DNA from: Modicisalibacter muralis
GTDB taxonomy: Bacteria; Pseudomonadota; Gammaproteobacteria; Pseudomonadales; Halomonadaceae
Assembly: GCF_900102945.1 (NCBI RefSeq)
Contig: NZ_FNGI01000002.1
Location: 215,383 to 279,382, forward strand
Reading direction: 5' to 3'
Length of the DNA: 64,000 bases
Shown: positions 25,982 through 35,023 of the stretch, piece after piece
How positions within the stretch are numbered: the first letter of the stretch is position 1
Layout: every line of letters starts with the position of its first letter
The notes under the pieces: model-generated
Told to the model about the DNA's origin: nothing
Seen by the model: only the letters and a program-made list of their open reading frames with translations
Databases searched by the model: none
Translations under genes and position numbers: made by a program

Positions 25982-26545
25982 ATGGCACTACGTAAACCGC
26001 TTATTAATAGCGCGCTCTATACGGCTCTTATCGCTGGTGGACTCGCCATCAGTGGCAGCGCATTGGCCGCCCCGCAGGGACTCTACTCCACCGAAGAATT
26101 GAACGATGCCGACGTCTATCTGGCGAGCGATCCTTCGAACGATATCGGCGACGTGGAAGACGTTTTACTCGATGAGTCGATGGGCGTTCATTCCATCGTC
26201 ATCGACACGGGCAACCTGCTCGATCTGGATGAAAAACAGTACGTCATCGAGACCGGCAATTTCACCGTGGAAACCCACAACGGTAACGACCTCGAAAACA
26301 TCGAATATGCCGTGCATGTCAACATGACGGCGGAAGAAATTACTCAACAGCCCGAATACACCAACAATTGGTGGACCCAGGCCAAGCAGGGCGCGCTCCA
26401 GGCATGGGAAAATACCAAGGAGACCGCCGCCAGCGCTTGGGAAAGCACCAAGGCAGCGACGGCCAACGCACTGGATAGCGCCAGCGACGCCATCGAAAAT
26501 GCCGGCAACTCCGTCGAGCAAAGCGCCGACGAGGTCAATAACTGA
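25982..26545 (+). CDS. Secreted PRC-barrel protein with a helical repeat tail
   Basis: This is a predicted periplasmic protein of 187 residues from ATG 25982 (AAGGAG before it). A signal peptide (TALIAGGLAISGSALA) is followed by a PRC-barrel domain: LYSTEELNDADVYLAS...IGDVEDVLLDESMGVHSIVI. The C-terminal third consists of amphipathic repeats around WENTKETAASAWESTKAATANALDSA, resembling LEA or YtxH-like helices. Such proteins are commonly linked to envelope or stress functions, but no specific activity is known. Transcription seems independent, with a structured leader and a strong hairpin after it. The protein is acidic, which suits a halophile. Confidence 0.7.
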   Translation: MALRKPLINSALYTALIAGGLAISGSALAAPQGLYSTEELNDADVYLASDPSNDIGDVEDVLLDESMGVHSIVIDTGNLLDLDEKQYVIETGNFTVETHNGNDLENIEYAVHVNMTAEEITQQPEYTNNWWTQAKQGALQAWENTKETAASAWESTKAATANALDSASDAIENAGNSVEQSADEVNN

Positions 26546-26595
26546 TTGGCAAGTCAGCAGCTACTTTCTAGCTGCGCTAATCGATCTAACTTAAT

Positions 26596-26627
26596 GCAAA
26601 TGCCCGGTCGAATGACCGGGCATTTGC
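26596..26627. terminator. Bidirectional terminator hairpin between PRC-barrel gene and receptor
   Basis: A perfect 14-bp stem (26596-26609 with 26614-26627) and a GAAT loop lie between two convergent genes. Only short T/A runs flank it, so it probably serves both directions. Confidence 0.7.
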
Positions 26628-26655
26628 GTGTCGAGGCAGCGTTAAAAGAGGGTAA

Positions 26656-28749
26656 TTACCAGCGGTAGCTGAGACTACCGATCACGCTACGCGATTCGCC
26701 GTAGTAGCACCAGAAATCGCAGCTGGCAACATATTCCTCGTCGGTGATGTTGTTGACGTTGACCTGGGCGGTCCAGTGACGATCGATATCGTAGCTGACC
26801 ATGGCGTCATAGAGCGTATAGGAGGGAACTTCGCTATCAATACTGCTGGCCGGACTGGCCACGGTTTCACCCACGTAACGCACGCCGCCGCCCAATGTCA
26901 GCCCCTCAACAGCACCCGAGGTGAAATCGTAATTTAGCCAGGCAGAGGCCATATGGCGCGGAATGATCTCCACACGCTCATTATCTTTATTACGTGCATC
27001 TGTGTAAGTATAGGCCGCTGTCAGCTTGAGTTCATCAGTAATATAGCCCACGCTCTCCAACTCGAAGCCAGTGGCAGTCTTCTCGCCTTCCTGGGTCTGG
27101 TAGCCTCTAGGCGCCGTCGCGAAAGCATTTGTCTCCTCGATATCGAAAACCGCAGCGGTTACATAGCCATCCCAGCTCGACGGCGCGTACTTGATGCCCA
27201 GCTCCCACTGTTCGCCCTCGATCTCTTCGAAGACGGCGCCGTCATCATTGGTCAGCGCAACTGGCTGGAAGGACTCGGTGTAGCTGAGATAGGGATTCAG
27301 ACCATTATCGCCAAGATACATCACACCGCCGGACCAGGAGGTCGCCGACTGGGTTTCGTCCACCGTGACGTTATTGCGCTCGAATTCGTTTCTTACATCG
27401 GCGCTATCGTAGCGAACCCCACCCAGTAATATCCAGCGATCGTCGATGCGCAACTGATCCTGCACATAGAGCCCCAACTGCTCCTTATCGATCTGGCGGC
27501 GAGCCAACAGACTGCTGGGCACCGGGATAATATCTCCCTGCGGATCGAAGATATCGACGGTATCGTAGGAATAGCTATCAAATTCCTTGCCATCAAGGCT
27601 AAGGTCCTGGTAGTCCACCCCGAACAGCAAAGTGTTTTCCGTACGATCGGTATACCACTTGCCAACCATCCGGTTATCGACGGTAAAGCTATCGATCTCG
27701 CCGTTGCGCTGCAAATGGCCACGAGGAGCTGTCCGCTCATCGTTGCGATACGTCATGATATAAGTGCTACGCAGATCAAGGTCGAGATGACTGTAGCGGA
27801 AGTTCTGTTCGAATTTCCAGGTGTCGTTGAGGAAGTGACGGAACTCGTAGCCGATAGCCGTCTGGGTATGCTCATCCTTGTCGTAGTCCGGCGCCCCATA
27901 GTTGGTCTGTGGATCGACCTTGCCGAAGGGCGTATTTTCCAGCGTGCCATAAGCCAGCTTGAACGGGTTAGTGGGGACGCCATCGTCCTTCTGGAAGCTG
28001 GCCAGTACCGTCAGTTGGGTGTCATCGGCAATGTCCCACTCAAGGCTTGGCGCAAAGTAGTATCGCTCGTTATAGGTGCCATCCAGATCACCGTCGCGCT
28101 CCTTGTACAGCCCTACAACTCGGTAGCGCACATCACCGCTCTCGGTGGCTGGGCCCGAGGTATCAAAGGCGAACTGCCGATGGTTTCGGTTACCTACCTG
28201 GATTTCTATCTCACCACGTTTCTCAGCGGTAGGACGTTTGCTCACAGCATTAATCAAGCCACCGGGAGGCGCTTCGCCATAAAGTATCGAACTCGGCCCC
28301 TTAAAGACTTCCACCCGTTCCAGGCCATAGGGCTCGGGCAGCCACTTGTAGTATCCGGGCTGATAGGCACGCAGGCCATCTACATAGGTCACCTGATCGA
28401 AGCCACGCACCTCGAACCAGTCGGTGTTGTTGTCGGCACCAAATTGGCCCGAGAGCACGCCCGAGCGGTAACGGAAGGTCTCGTCGAGGCTTTGAACATT
28501 TCGCGCGTTCAGTTCCTCGCGCTGGACGGTCGACACCGCACGCGGCGTTTCCACGAGTGGCGCTTCGACCTTAAGAGCTGTCGCCGTAATCACCATCGTA
28601 TCCATTGGCTCTTCGGCGTTCGATTCGTCCTGTGCCAGGGCGGCTATCGGCAACGTCAAGAAAGCGCCCGATAGGGAAATACCCAGGCAGCGGCGTATGG
28701 CCAGGGCGAGACGGTTATCGAACCCGGCGGCGGATGGGGAAGATGGCAT
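26656..28749 (-). CDS. TonB-dependent siderophore receptor, FhuA-like (second copy)
   Basis: This is an outer-membrane receptor of 697 residues. It has a long N-terminal signal region (MPSSPSAAGFDNRLALAIRR then ISLSGAFLTLPIAALAQ), a plug with VETPRAVSTVQREELNARN and GPSSILYGEAPPGGLINAVSK, and a barrel ending in SLSYRW. The EYVASCDFWCYYGESRSVIGSLSY end (shown to position) has the same Cys pair as the other FhuA-type receptor, so a hydroxamate ligand is likely. It is transcribed towards the PRC-barrel gene, from which a hairpin separates it. A Fur-box-like site lies upstream at 28797-28815. Confidence 0.88.
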   Translation of the reverse strand: MPSSPSAAGFDNRLALAIRRCLGISLSGAFLTLPIAALAQDESNAEEPMDTMVITATALKVEAPLVETPRAVSTVQREELNARNVQSLDETFRYRSGVLSGQFGADNNTDWFEVRGFDQVTYVDGLRAYQPGYYKWLPEPYGLERVEVFKGPSSILYGEAPPGGLINAVSKRPTAEKRGEIEIQVGNRNHRQFAFDTSGPATESGDVRYRVVGLYKERDGDLDGTYNERYYFAPSLEWDIADDTQLTVLASFQKDDGVPTNPFKLAYGTLENTPFGKVDPQTNYGAPDYDKDEHTQTAIGYEFRHFLNDTWKFEQNFRYSHLDLDLRSTYIMTYRNDERTAPRGHLQRNGEIDSFTVDNRMVGKWYTDRTENTLLFGVDYQDLSLDGKEFDSYSYDTVDIFDPQGDIIPVPSSLLARRQIDKEQLGLYVQDQLRIDDRWILLGGVRYDSADVRNEFERNNVTVDETQSATSWSGGVMYLGDNGLNPYLSYTESFQPVALTNDDGAVFEEIEGEQWELGIKYAPSSWDGYVTAAVFDIEETNAFATAPRGYQTQEGEKTATGFELESVGYITDELKLTAAYTYTDARNKDNERVEIIPRHMASAWLNYDFTSGAVEGLTLGGGVRYVGETVASPASSIDSEVPSYTLYDAMVSYDIDRHWTAQVNVNNITDEEYVASCDFWCYYGESRSVIGSLSYRW

Positions 28750-28796
28750 GGAAACCTCGGGGGCAGGCGCAGGATGAAGTTAATTTGAAGCCATAT

Positions 28797-28815
28797 GATA
28801 AGCATTTGCATTTAT
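28797..28815 (-). promoter_or_regulatory. Fur-box-like site upstream of the second FhuA-type receptor
   Basis: The plus-strand GATAAGCATTTGCATTTAT matches 11 of 19 positions of the Fur consensus. It is 47 bases before the receptor start. Confidence 0.4.
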
Positions 28816-28870
28816 GGCCACAATGGGACTTTCGCCCATGTCATTGGCATGCCCACTCACACGATCAGTC

Positions 28871-30526
28871 TCACTCGATACGCGATACCGCATCGCGACT
28901 GACATGCTCGCGCTGCTCACCGGTCAGTTCGCTCAGTTGGCCATCGCGCATTTCCAGCAGCCGGTCGGCGTGCTCGAAGTAGCTGTCGTCGTGGCTGATG
29001 GCGAACACGGTATGCCCCGCCTCGCACAATAGCGGCAACAGTTCACGATAGAACACCCGGCGGAATACCGGGTCCTGGTCGGCGGCCCATTCGTCTAGAA
29101 GCAGGATGTCGCGCTGCTCGCAGACCGCCAACAGCAAGGCCAGGCGCTTACGCTGGCCCTGCGAGAGCTGGGTCGAGGTGACTTGCCTGTCGGTGAAGCT
29201 TAGCTTGTGGCGCATGCCCAGCCGATCCAGCCAGGTATCGAGTAGCGCCGCGTCGGCGGCCTCGCCGTCCGGTCCAATCAGTTGCTCGAACAGGTGAAAG
29301 TCGGTGAATACGCTGGCGAAGCGTTGGCGATAGGCATTCCACCCATCCACGCCAACCGGCAGGCCATCGACCAGAATCTCACCCTCCAGCGGGCGATAGA
29401 GGCCGGTCAACAGCCGCGCCAGGGTCGACTTGCCACTGCCGTTGCCTCCGATCAGGAATATCTGCTCGCCGCGCTCGATGGTGAGATCCACCGGCCCTAC
29501 CGCGAAGCCCGACTGCTCGCCCTTGGCCGGATACTGGTAAGTCACACCGCGCAGTTCGATGGTCTGCCAATTGGGCGTGGTCTTCCCGGTGCCGAAATCG
29601 GCACGGTAGTCGGCCAGCGCCAGCGCCTCGAGCTTCTCGAAGGCGACCTGGGCGTTAAGCAATGTGGGCAGCGCACCCACCGCCTGAATCAATGGCGTGC
29701 GCAAAAACAGGATGGCCAAGGCATAGGTCGCCGCCACGGTAGTACTCGCCCAGCCAAGCCCGTTGGCCAGAAAGAACGCCACCCCGATGGCGCCGAGCAT
29801 CATGATATTGGCCCAGTTATTGGCGCTGAGGTGGTAAGTGTCGGCGCGGATGATATGGTGGCGATAGTCGCGCGCGTTGGCAGTGTAGACCTCGTCGAAC
29901 AGGCGCCGTGCACGGTCGCGGTTCAGCGCCAGTTCCTTGCGCCCATCGATTACCGCCTCGTAGTCCTGATAGAGCCTGTCCTCGGAATCGCGCACGTAGT
30001 GAAGATGACGATAGACCCGTGACACCAGCCACCAACCCACCGCCATGGTCCCCGCGACCCACAGCGCCGTGACCGCCAGCATGCTGGGCGACAGATAAAA
30101 CAGGTAGGCCATCGAGGCTAGCGTCAGAATCGTGCCCTGGACCAGTTCGGGCAGGCGCACGAAGGCGATGGTGACGTTGCGCACGTCGCTCGACAGGCTG
30201 GCCAGCAAGTGCGCGCTGCCGAGCTGTTCGAGGCGCTCGATGTCGGTATCCAGGATGCGCTTGATCAACCGCCCACGTAGCCGATAGACGAACAGATGGC
30301 CCAGCGTCGTCAACGCCAGTTGTGCGCCCAGCGATATCGCCAGCAACAGCACCAGCAAGCCGATGAACTGCGGCAGCGCCGAAAGCGGGCTCTCCCCGGT
30401 CGCGATCAATCGCTCGTTGATAAAGGCGATGATGCCGATGCCCAACCCGGCGCTGGCCAGACTCAACGCCATGACGCCGATGAACGGCCAGCGATAATCG
30501 CGAAAGACGACGCGCAGCAACTCCAT
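28871..30526 (-). CDS. PvdE/YojI/SyrD-type ABC exporter (fused permease-ATPase)
   Basis: This 551-residue half-transporter carries a six-span membrane domain (about 1-290) and an ATPase domain. Walker A is GGNGSGKST (360-368) and Walker B LLLDEW (475-480). The signature is LSQGQ (454-458) in [14 protein letters not shown], the form typical of the PvdE, SyrD and YojI subfamily. PvdE exports siderophore precursors and YojI exports the peptide microcin J25. Being upstream of a siderophore receptor and transcribed towards it suggests export or recycling of a siderophore, which is an inference. No cargo synthesis genes are nearby. Confidence 0.85.
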   Translation of the reverse strand: MELLRVVFRDYRWPFIGVMALSLASAGLGIGIIAFINERLIATGESPLSALPQFIGLLVLLLAISLGAQLALTTLGHLFVYRLRGRLIKRILDTDIERLEQLGSAHLLASLSSDVRNVTIAFVRLPELVQGTILTLASMAYLFYLSPSMLAVTALWVAGTMAVGWWLVSRVYRHLHYVRDSEDRLYQDYEAVIDGRKELALNRDRARRLFDEVYTANARDYRHHIIRADTYHLSANNWANIMMLGAIGVAFFLANGLGWASTTVAATYALAILFLRTPLIQAVGALPTLLNAQVAFEKLEALALADYRADFGTGKTTPNWQTIELRGVTYQYPAKGEQSGFAVGPVDLTIERGEQIFLIGGNGSGKSTLARLLTGLYRPLEGEILVDGLPVGVDGWNAYRQRFASVFTDFHLFEQLIGPDGEAADAALLDTWLDRLGMRHKLSFTDRQVTSTQLSQGQRKRLALLLAVCEQRDILLLDEWAADQDPVFRRVFYRELLPLLCEAGHTVFAISHDDSYFEHADRLLEMRDGQLSELTGEQREHVSRDAVSRIE

Positions 30527-30696
30527 ACCCTATCCCCGAGCGGTGACGATTCAGGCGCACACCATTGGCTAAAATGCGTTATGCGTCAATGAAGATGAAC
30601 CGTATTCAGGTAAAGCCTTTTGCATAACGACCATGGATGGCCTGAAATCACCCCATAGCGAGAGATGTTTGCGCCATGCCGAACACACAAATATGA

Positions 30697-30734
30697 TAGC
30701 ATGCTAACAATATAGCACGCTGTTGTTAAACAAC
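30697..30734 (+). promoter_or_regulatory. Two dyads upstream of the FUSC gene
   Basis: TAGCATGCTA at 30697-30706 is a 10-bp perfect palindrome, and GTTGTT/AACAAC arms lie at 30722-30734. They sit 50-90 bases before the FUSC start, in AT-rich DNA where a promoter would be expected. Confidence 0.35.
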
Positions 30735-30783
30735 GTTACGCTTAGAACAAGTACTAAATGAAGAAAACCATGCCCGACATCAA

Positions 30784-31824
30784 ATGCTGAAACGCCTCAG
30801 CCCGTTACTGGCCCTGAACCAGACCACCCGACCCTGGCATATCCCGCTGCTGGCATCGCTGTGCGTCGGGCTTCCCGCACTGGTGGGCGCCTATTTCGGC
30901 CGCTTCGACCTTGGCATCCTGGGCTGTGTCGGCGCGCTGGTCATCCTGTATATGCCGCGCACCTCGATCGCTCACCGCATGGTCACGCTGGTAGTGTGTT
31001 CCTTCGGATTCCTGGCGTGTTTCACACTGGGCGTCGCCACCAGTTTCAATTCTTACCTGTCGGCTGGCGTGTTGGGTTTGACCGCCATGCTGGTGACGGT
31101 GATCTGTCGCTTCTATCGTTTGCCGCCGCCCGGGAGTTTTTTCTTCATTATGGTCGCCTCGCTGGCCTGCACCCTGCCCTTCGATCTGGCACTGGTGCCT
31201 CTGCGGGTCGGGCTGGTCGCGCTGGGCGGGATGCTGGCGTGCCTGCTGGCCTTCTTCTATAGCCTGTATGCGGTGAGAAAGACGTCGCCCCCAAACGATG
31301 CTCCACCGGTCGATCGACATATCGACGCCATCGTTCTCGAGTCGCTGGTGACCGGCTCGTTCGTCGGCGGCGCCTTCCTCCTGGCCCAGTTGATGGGGCT
31401 GAACAACCCCTACTGGGTGCCGATCTCCTGCGCCGCGATCATGCAGGGCGCCACGTTCACCCTGGTGTGGCAGCGCAAGATCCACCGCATCGTCGGCACC
31501 GCTATCGGCATGGGACTGGCCTGGGTGATCTTCTCTCTGCCATTCAACCCCTGGCAGCTAGGGCTGGTCATCGTCGTCCTGAATTTCATCATCGAGTCCC
31601 TGATCGTCAGGAACTACGGCTTGGCGGTCATCTTCATCACTCCGCTGACGGTCATCTTCGCCGACGCCACGACGGAAATTCCTCCCCAGACACTGGTGCT
31701 AGTGCGGCTATTCGACATCGTCCTGGGCAGCTTCATTGGTCTTATCGGCGGCTGGGTACTCCATCATCCACGCGCATTGGCTTACATCGAAGCCAGAATC
31801 AAGAAGCGCCGAAATGAAGCCTAA
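30784..31824 (+). CDS. FUSC-family inner-membrane protein
   Basis: This 346-residue polytopic protein has hydrophobic helices grouped in two blocks, about 15-145 and 188-330. FUSC/aromatic-acid-exporter features are present: AGVLGLTAMLVTVICRFYRLPPPGS in the first block, and GLNNPYWVPISCAAIMQG with HRIVGTAIGMGLAWVIF in the second. Related proteins export fusaric or aromatic carboxylic acids or polyamine-like compounds. It lies apart from any adaptor or outer-membrane factor gene, so it may act alone or with partners elsewhere. Its substrate is unknown, and nothing in the neighbourhood other than iron genes helps to identify it. Confidence 0.78.
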   Translation: MLKRLSPLLALNQTTRPWHIPLLASLCVGLPALVGAYFGRFDLGILGCVGALVILYMPRTSIAHRMVTLVVCSFGFLACFTLGVATSFNSYLSAGVLGLTAMLVTVICRFYRLPPPGSFFFIMVASLACTLPFDLALVPLRVGLVALGGMLACLLAFFYSLYAVRKTSPPNDAPPVDRHIDAIVLESLVTGSFVGGAFLLAQLMGLNNPYWVPISCAAIMQGATFTLVWQRKIHRIVGTAIGMGLAWVIFSLPFNPWQLGLVIVVLNFIIESLIVRNYGLAVIFITPLTVIFADATTEIPPQTLVLVRLFDIVLGSFIGLIGGWVLHHPRALAYIEARIKKRRNEA

Positions 31825-32121
31825 GGGGCCAGCGGAATCGCCTCGTGCTTGTGGCCGAAGGCGGGGCCTGAAGTTGGTGATCGAGGGTAATTCGATGCTG
31901 TGGCCCCTTCATGTTGGGTCAAAGCCCCGCACCCAAGACCAGTCACGAGGCGAGTCCACACACGGCGAGCCCGATGGTGATACGCTGGCAACCGGATGAC
32001 AGCCCCATGGAGCTTCCATGTCGATGCAAAATCGTTTGCCCGAAACTGTCGCGTGTCGCTATGGCCCGCCGGGCGGTGCCGAAATGGCTGCCAGCGACAC
32101 CGCTTCATTCGCACGACCAGC

Positions 32122-34164
32122 ATGCCCCACTCAACACTGAATACCGCGCTGCTGCTGGGCACGCTGGGAACCGCCGGCCCCCTGCTGGCCCAGCCGATCG
32201 ACCTGGAGACCGTCACCGTCTCGGCGCCGCGCCTCGAGCGTGAGCTGTATGCCACGCCGGCCGCCATCACAGTACTCGAGCGCGAGGCCATCGCCCGGGG
32301 CCAGCAGCGCGTGCGTCTCGACGAGTCGCTGGTGCGCGTGCCCGGCGTCTTCCTGCAGAATCGCAACAACTTCGCCCAGGGCCAGCGCGTGTCCATCCGC
32401 GGCTTCGGCGCACGCGCGCCCTTCGGCGTACGCGGCATCACGGTGAGGGTCGATGGCATTCCCTACACCCTGCCCGACGGCCAGGCACAACTGGACGCCA
32501 TCGACTTCGACAGCGTCGAGCGCATCGAGGTCATCCGTGGCCCGGCGGCCGTGCAGTACGGCAATGCCGCCGGCGGGGTGATCGACATCACCACTGCCGA
32601 CCGCCGCGGCGCCAGCGCTGGGAGCCGGGTGCGTATCGAGGGCGGCAGTGACGACTATCTCAAGCTGGCCGTCAGCCACGGCGGCGAGAACGGCGCGTGG
32701 TCGCACCATGTCAGCGTCTCGGCGCTCGACTTCGACGGCTACCGCGAGCACAGCCGGGTCGAGAAATACCAGCTCAATGCCAAGCTGCGTCGTGAACTGG
32801 ACGATAATCGTGCCCTGACCGCCATCGTCAACCTGCTCGACAACCCACGTGCCGAGGACCCCGGCGGCCTGACCGCCGCACAGGTCGCCGCGGACCGTCG
32901 CCAGGCCGGCCGCTTCACCGAGGCCTACGACACCGGCCAGACGGTCGACCAGCAAGTGTTGGGACTGCAATACGAGAATCTCGCGTTCGGCCCCGGTGAG
33001 CTCTACCTCAAGGGCTTCACCACCTGGCGCGATTTCGAGCAGCAACTGCCCTACCCGGGCGACAGCCTGATCGATTACCAGCGCGAGCACGTCGGTGGTA
33101 GCGCGGAGTATCACCAGTCGCTGAACCTGGGCGGATTACCGCTGCGCTATGTAACCGGCGTCGACGTGGCCCGTCAGGAAGACGACCGTCATCGGCGCAA
33201 CGTCGCCCTCAATGGCGACATCACCGGCGAAACCGCCAACGAGACCCAGACGGCCACCTCGCTGGGAGCGTTTGTTCAGGGCGACCTGGACCTGACCGAC
33301 ACGCTGACGCTGTCACTGGGCACGCGCATCGATCGGGTCACCCTGGAAGTCGACGACGACTTCGCCAGCGACGGCGACCAGAGCGGCGAGCGCACCTTCC
33401 GCGAATGGAGCGGATCGGCCGGACTGAGTTATCGCTATCGTCCGACCCATCAGGCCTACATCAACACCGGCACCGCCTTCGAGACGCCGACCTTCGCCGA
33501 ATTCGCCAACCCTGACGGCACCGGCGGCTTCAACCCCGCCATCGAACCGCAGAAGGCCTGGAGCCGCGAGCTGGGCCTGCGCGGCAATTTCGCCAATGGC
33601 CTCGACTACGACCTGGCGCTGTTTTCGGTACGCGTGCGCGACGAACTGGTGCCTTACGAAGGCGACAGCGGGCGAACCTTCTATCGCAACGCCGGCGATA
33701 CCTCACGCGAGGGCATCGAGCTGGCGCTGGGTTGGCAGTTCGCTCCGCAGTGGCGCCTGGACAGCGCCGTGACACTGGCGCGTTACGAATTCGACGACTT
33801 CGAAACGGATGGCAGCGACTACGCCAGCAATCGCCTGCCCGGCCTGCCCGAACGGACCTGGGTCAATCAGCTGACCTGGGAGGGAAGCGATGCCCGCTTC
33901 GCCACCCTCGAAATCCAGTACATCGGCGACCTGCTCGCCGACAACGCCAACCAGGTCGAGGTCGACGGCTACTGGCTGGTCAACCTGCGCGGCGGCGATG
34001 GCTGGGCGCTGAGCGCCGACACCCGGCTCACCGCCTACGCTGGGGTGCGCAACCTGCTCGACGAGGAACACTTCGCCAACGTGCGTATCAACGCCAACAA
34101 CGCGCGCTATTTCGAACCCGCACCGGGGCGCACGCTCTACGCGGGCATCGAGGTGGCGTTTTGA
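32122..34164 (+). CDS. TonB-dependent receptor, YncD/FecA-like
   Basis: This outer-membrane receptor is 680 residues long from ATG 32122. That start directly begins a signal peptide (LNTALLLGTLGTAGPLLAQP); the longer in-frame form adds 42 residues without signal features. The TonB-box-like ETVTVSAPRL follows. The plug shows VDGIPYTLPDGQAQLDAIDF and GPAAVQYGNAAGGVIDITT; the barrel has RNAGDTSREGIELALGW and ends in EVAF. The ligand is uncertain; related proteins include YncD and FecA-type. It is not followed by a transport operon. Confidence 0.83.
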   Translation: MPHSTLNTALLLGTLGTAGPLLAQPIDLETVTVSAPRLERELYATPAAITVLEREAIARGQQRVRLDESLVRVPGVFLQNRNNFAQGQRVSIRGFGARAPFGVRGITVRVDGIPYTLPDGQAQLDAIDFDSVERIEVIRGPAAVQYGNAAGGVIDITTADRRGASAGSRVRIEGGSDDYLKLAVSHGGENGAWSHHVSVSALDFDGYREHSRVEKYQLNAKLRRELDDNRALTAIVNLLDNPRAEDPGGLTAAQVAADRRQAGRFTEAYDTGQTVDQQVLGLQYENLAFGPGELYLKGFTTWRDFEQQLPYPGDSLIDYQREHVGGSAEYHQSLNLGGLPLRYVTGVDVARQEDDRHRRNVALNGDITGETANETQTATSLGAFVQGDLDLTDTLTLSLGTRIDRVTLEVDDDFASDGDQSGERTFREWSGSAGLSYRYRPTHQAYINTGTAFETPTFAEFANPDGTGGFNPAIEPQKAWSRELGLRGNFANGLDYDLALFSVRVRDELVPYEGDSGRTFYRNAGDTSREGIELALGWQFAPQWRLDSAVTLARYEFDDFETDGSDYASNRLPGLPERTWVNQLTWEGSDARFATLEIQYIGDLLADNANQVEVDGYWLVNLRGGDGWALSADTRLTAYAGVRNLLDEEHFANVRINANNARYFEPAPGRTLYAGIEVAF

Positions 34165-34169
34165 GACAA

Positions 34170-34200
34170 CCCCACCGGGAGCACGCGTTCCCCGGCGGGG
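34170..34200. terminator. Hairpin between convergent genes (YncD-like and amino-acid binding protein)
   Basis: CCCCACCGGG and CCCGGCGGGG pair with one mismatch. It lies directly after the stop codon of the receptor and before the stop of the minus-strand gene, so it may terminate both. Confidence 0.5.
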
Positions 34201-34211
34201 GCTTGCCGGCC

Positions 34212-34967
34212 TCACTCGCCGAAGTATTTCTGCTGAAGCTTCTCGAAGGTTTCGCTCTGCTTGACCTCGGCCATCGCGGCGTTGAACTCCTCGACCAGTT
34301 CACGATCACGCTTGCGGAATGCCGCACCGACGCCTGGGCCATAGATCGACTCAGGCCCCGTCACCAGCTTGCCGACCCGTGAAAACTCAGCCTTTCCGAG
34401 CAGCGCATCCTGAGCCAGCGGGAATGCCGTGAACACCAGCTCAAGGCGCCCGGTATGCATGTCGTTGACCACGCCGCTGGAGCTGCTGTAACGATGAATA
34501 TCGGCGTCAGGGTAAAACTGAGTGACATACTCATCCTGAATGGTGGCCATTTGCACGCCGATATCGACGCCTTCCAGAGTGCCATTCTCGGGATCCAACT
34601 GGCTTCCTTCGCGCCCGACCCAGACAGAAGGCACCTGGAAATACGGTTCGGAGAACAGTACCTGGCGCGCACGCTCGTCGGTAATGTTCATCGACGAGGC
34701 GATGAAATCGTACTTGCGCGCCAGCAGTCCCGGAATGATGCCGTCCCAGCCCTGCTCGACCCACACGCATTCGCGCTGCATCTGTTGACACACGGCTTCG
34801 ATGAGTTCGACCTCAAAGCCGGTAATGGTCCCGTCGGCTTCCTTGATCTGAAAGGGGGCGTAGGGGATGTCGACCCCGACCCGCAACGGCTCCTCGTCGG
34901 CCTGGGCCACCGGTCCCAGCAACATGCCCATGGCCAATACACTACCCATCATCGTCTTGTAATTCAT
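34212..34967 (-). CDS. Amino-acid ABC transporter substrate-binding protein
   Basis: This 251-residue periplasmic protein has a signal peptide (MNYKTMMGSVLAMGMLLG...AQA). The type-II binding fold marks are LRVGVDIPYAPFQIKEADG near residue 30, GFEVELIEAVC, WDGIIPGLLARKYDFIASSMNIT and GVGAAFRKRDRELVEEFN near the end. It is of the HisJ/ArtJ/opine-binding type. It is the last gene of the operon with the three-subunit dehydrogenase; no permease or ATPase is encoded next to it. The binding pocket residues R/D seen here fit an amino acid or opine ligand, but the exact substrate is unknown. Confidence 0.88.
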   Translation of the reverse strand: MNYKTMMGSVLAMGMLLGPVAQADEEPLRVGVDIPYAPFQIKEADGTITGFEVELIEAVCQQMQRECVWVEQGWDGIIPGLLARKYDFIASSMNITDERARQVLFSEPYFQVPSVWVGREGSQLDPENGTLEGVDIGVQMATIQDEYVTQFYPDADIHRYSSSSGVVNDMHTGRLELVFTAFPLAQDALLGKAEFSRVGKLVTGPESIYGPGVGAAFRKRDRELVEEFNAAMAEVKQSETFEKLQQKYFGE

Positions 34968-35023
34968 GATTGCTCACCTCGGTCTTGTGGTCTGTGAGTA
35001 CAAAGTGGCACGCTGCGTGCCGG

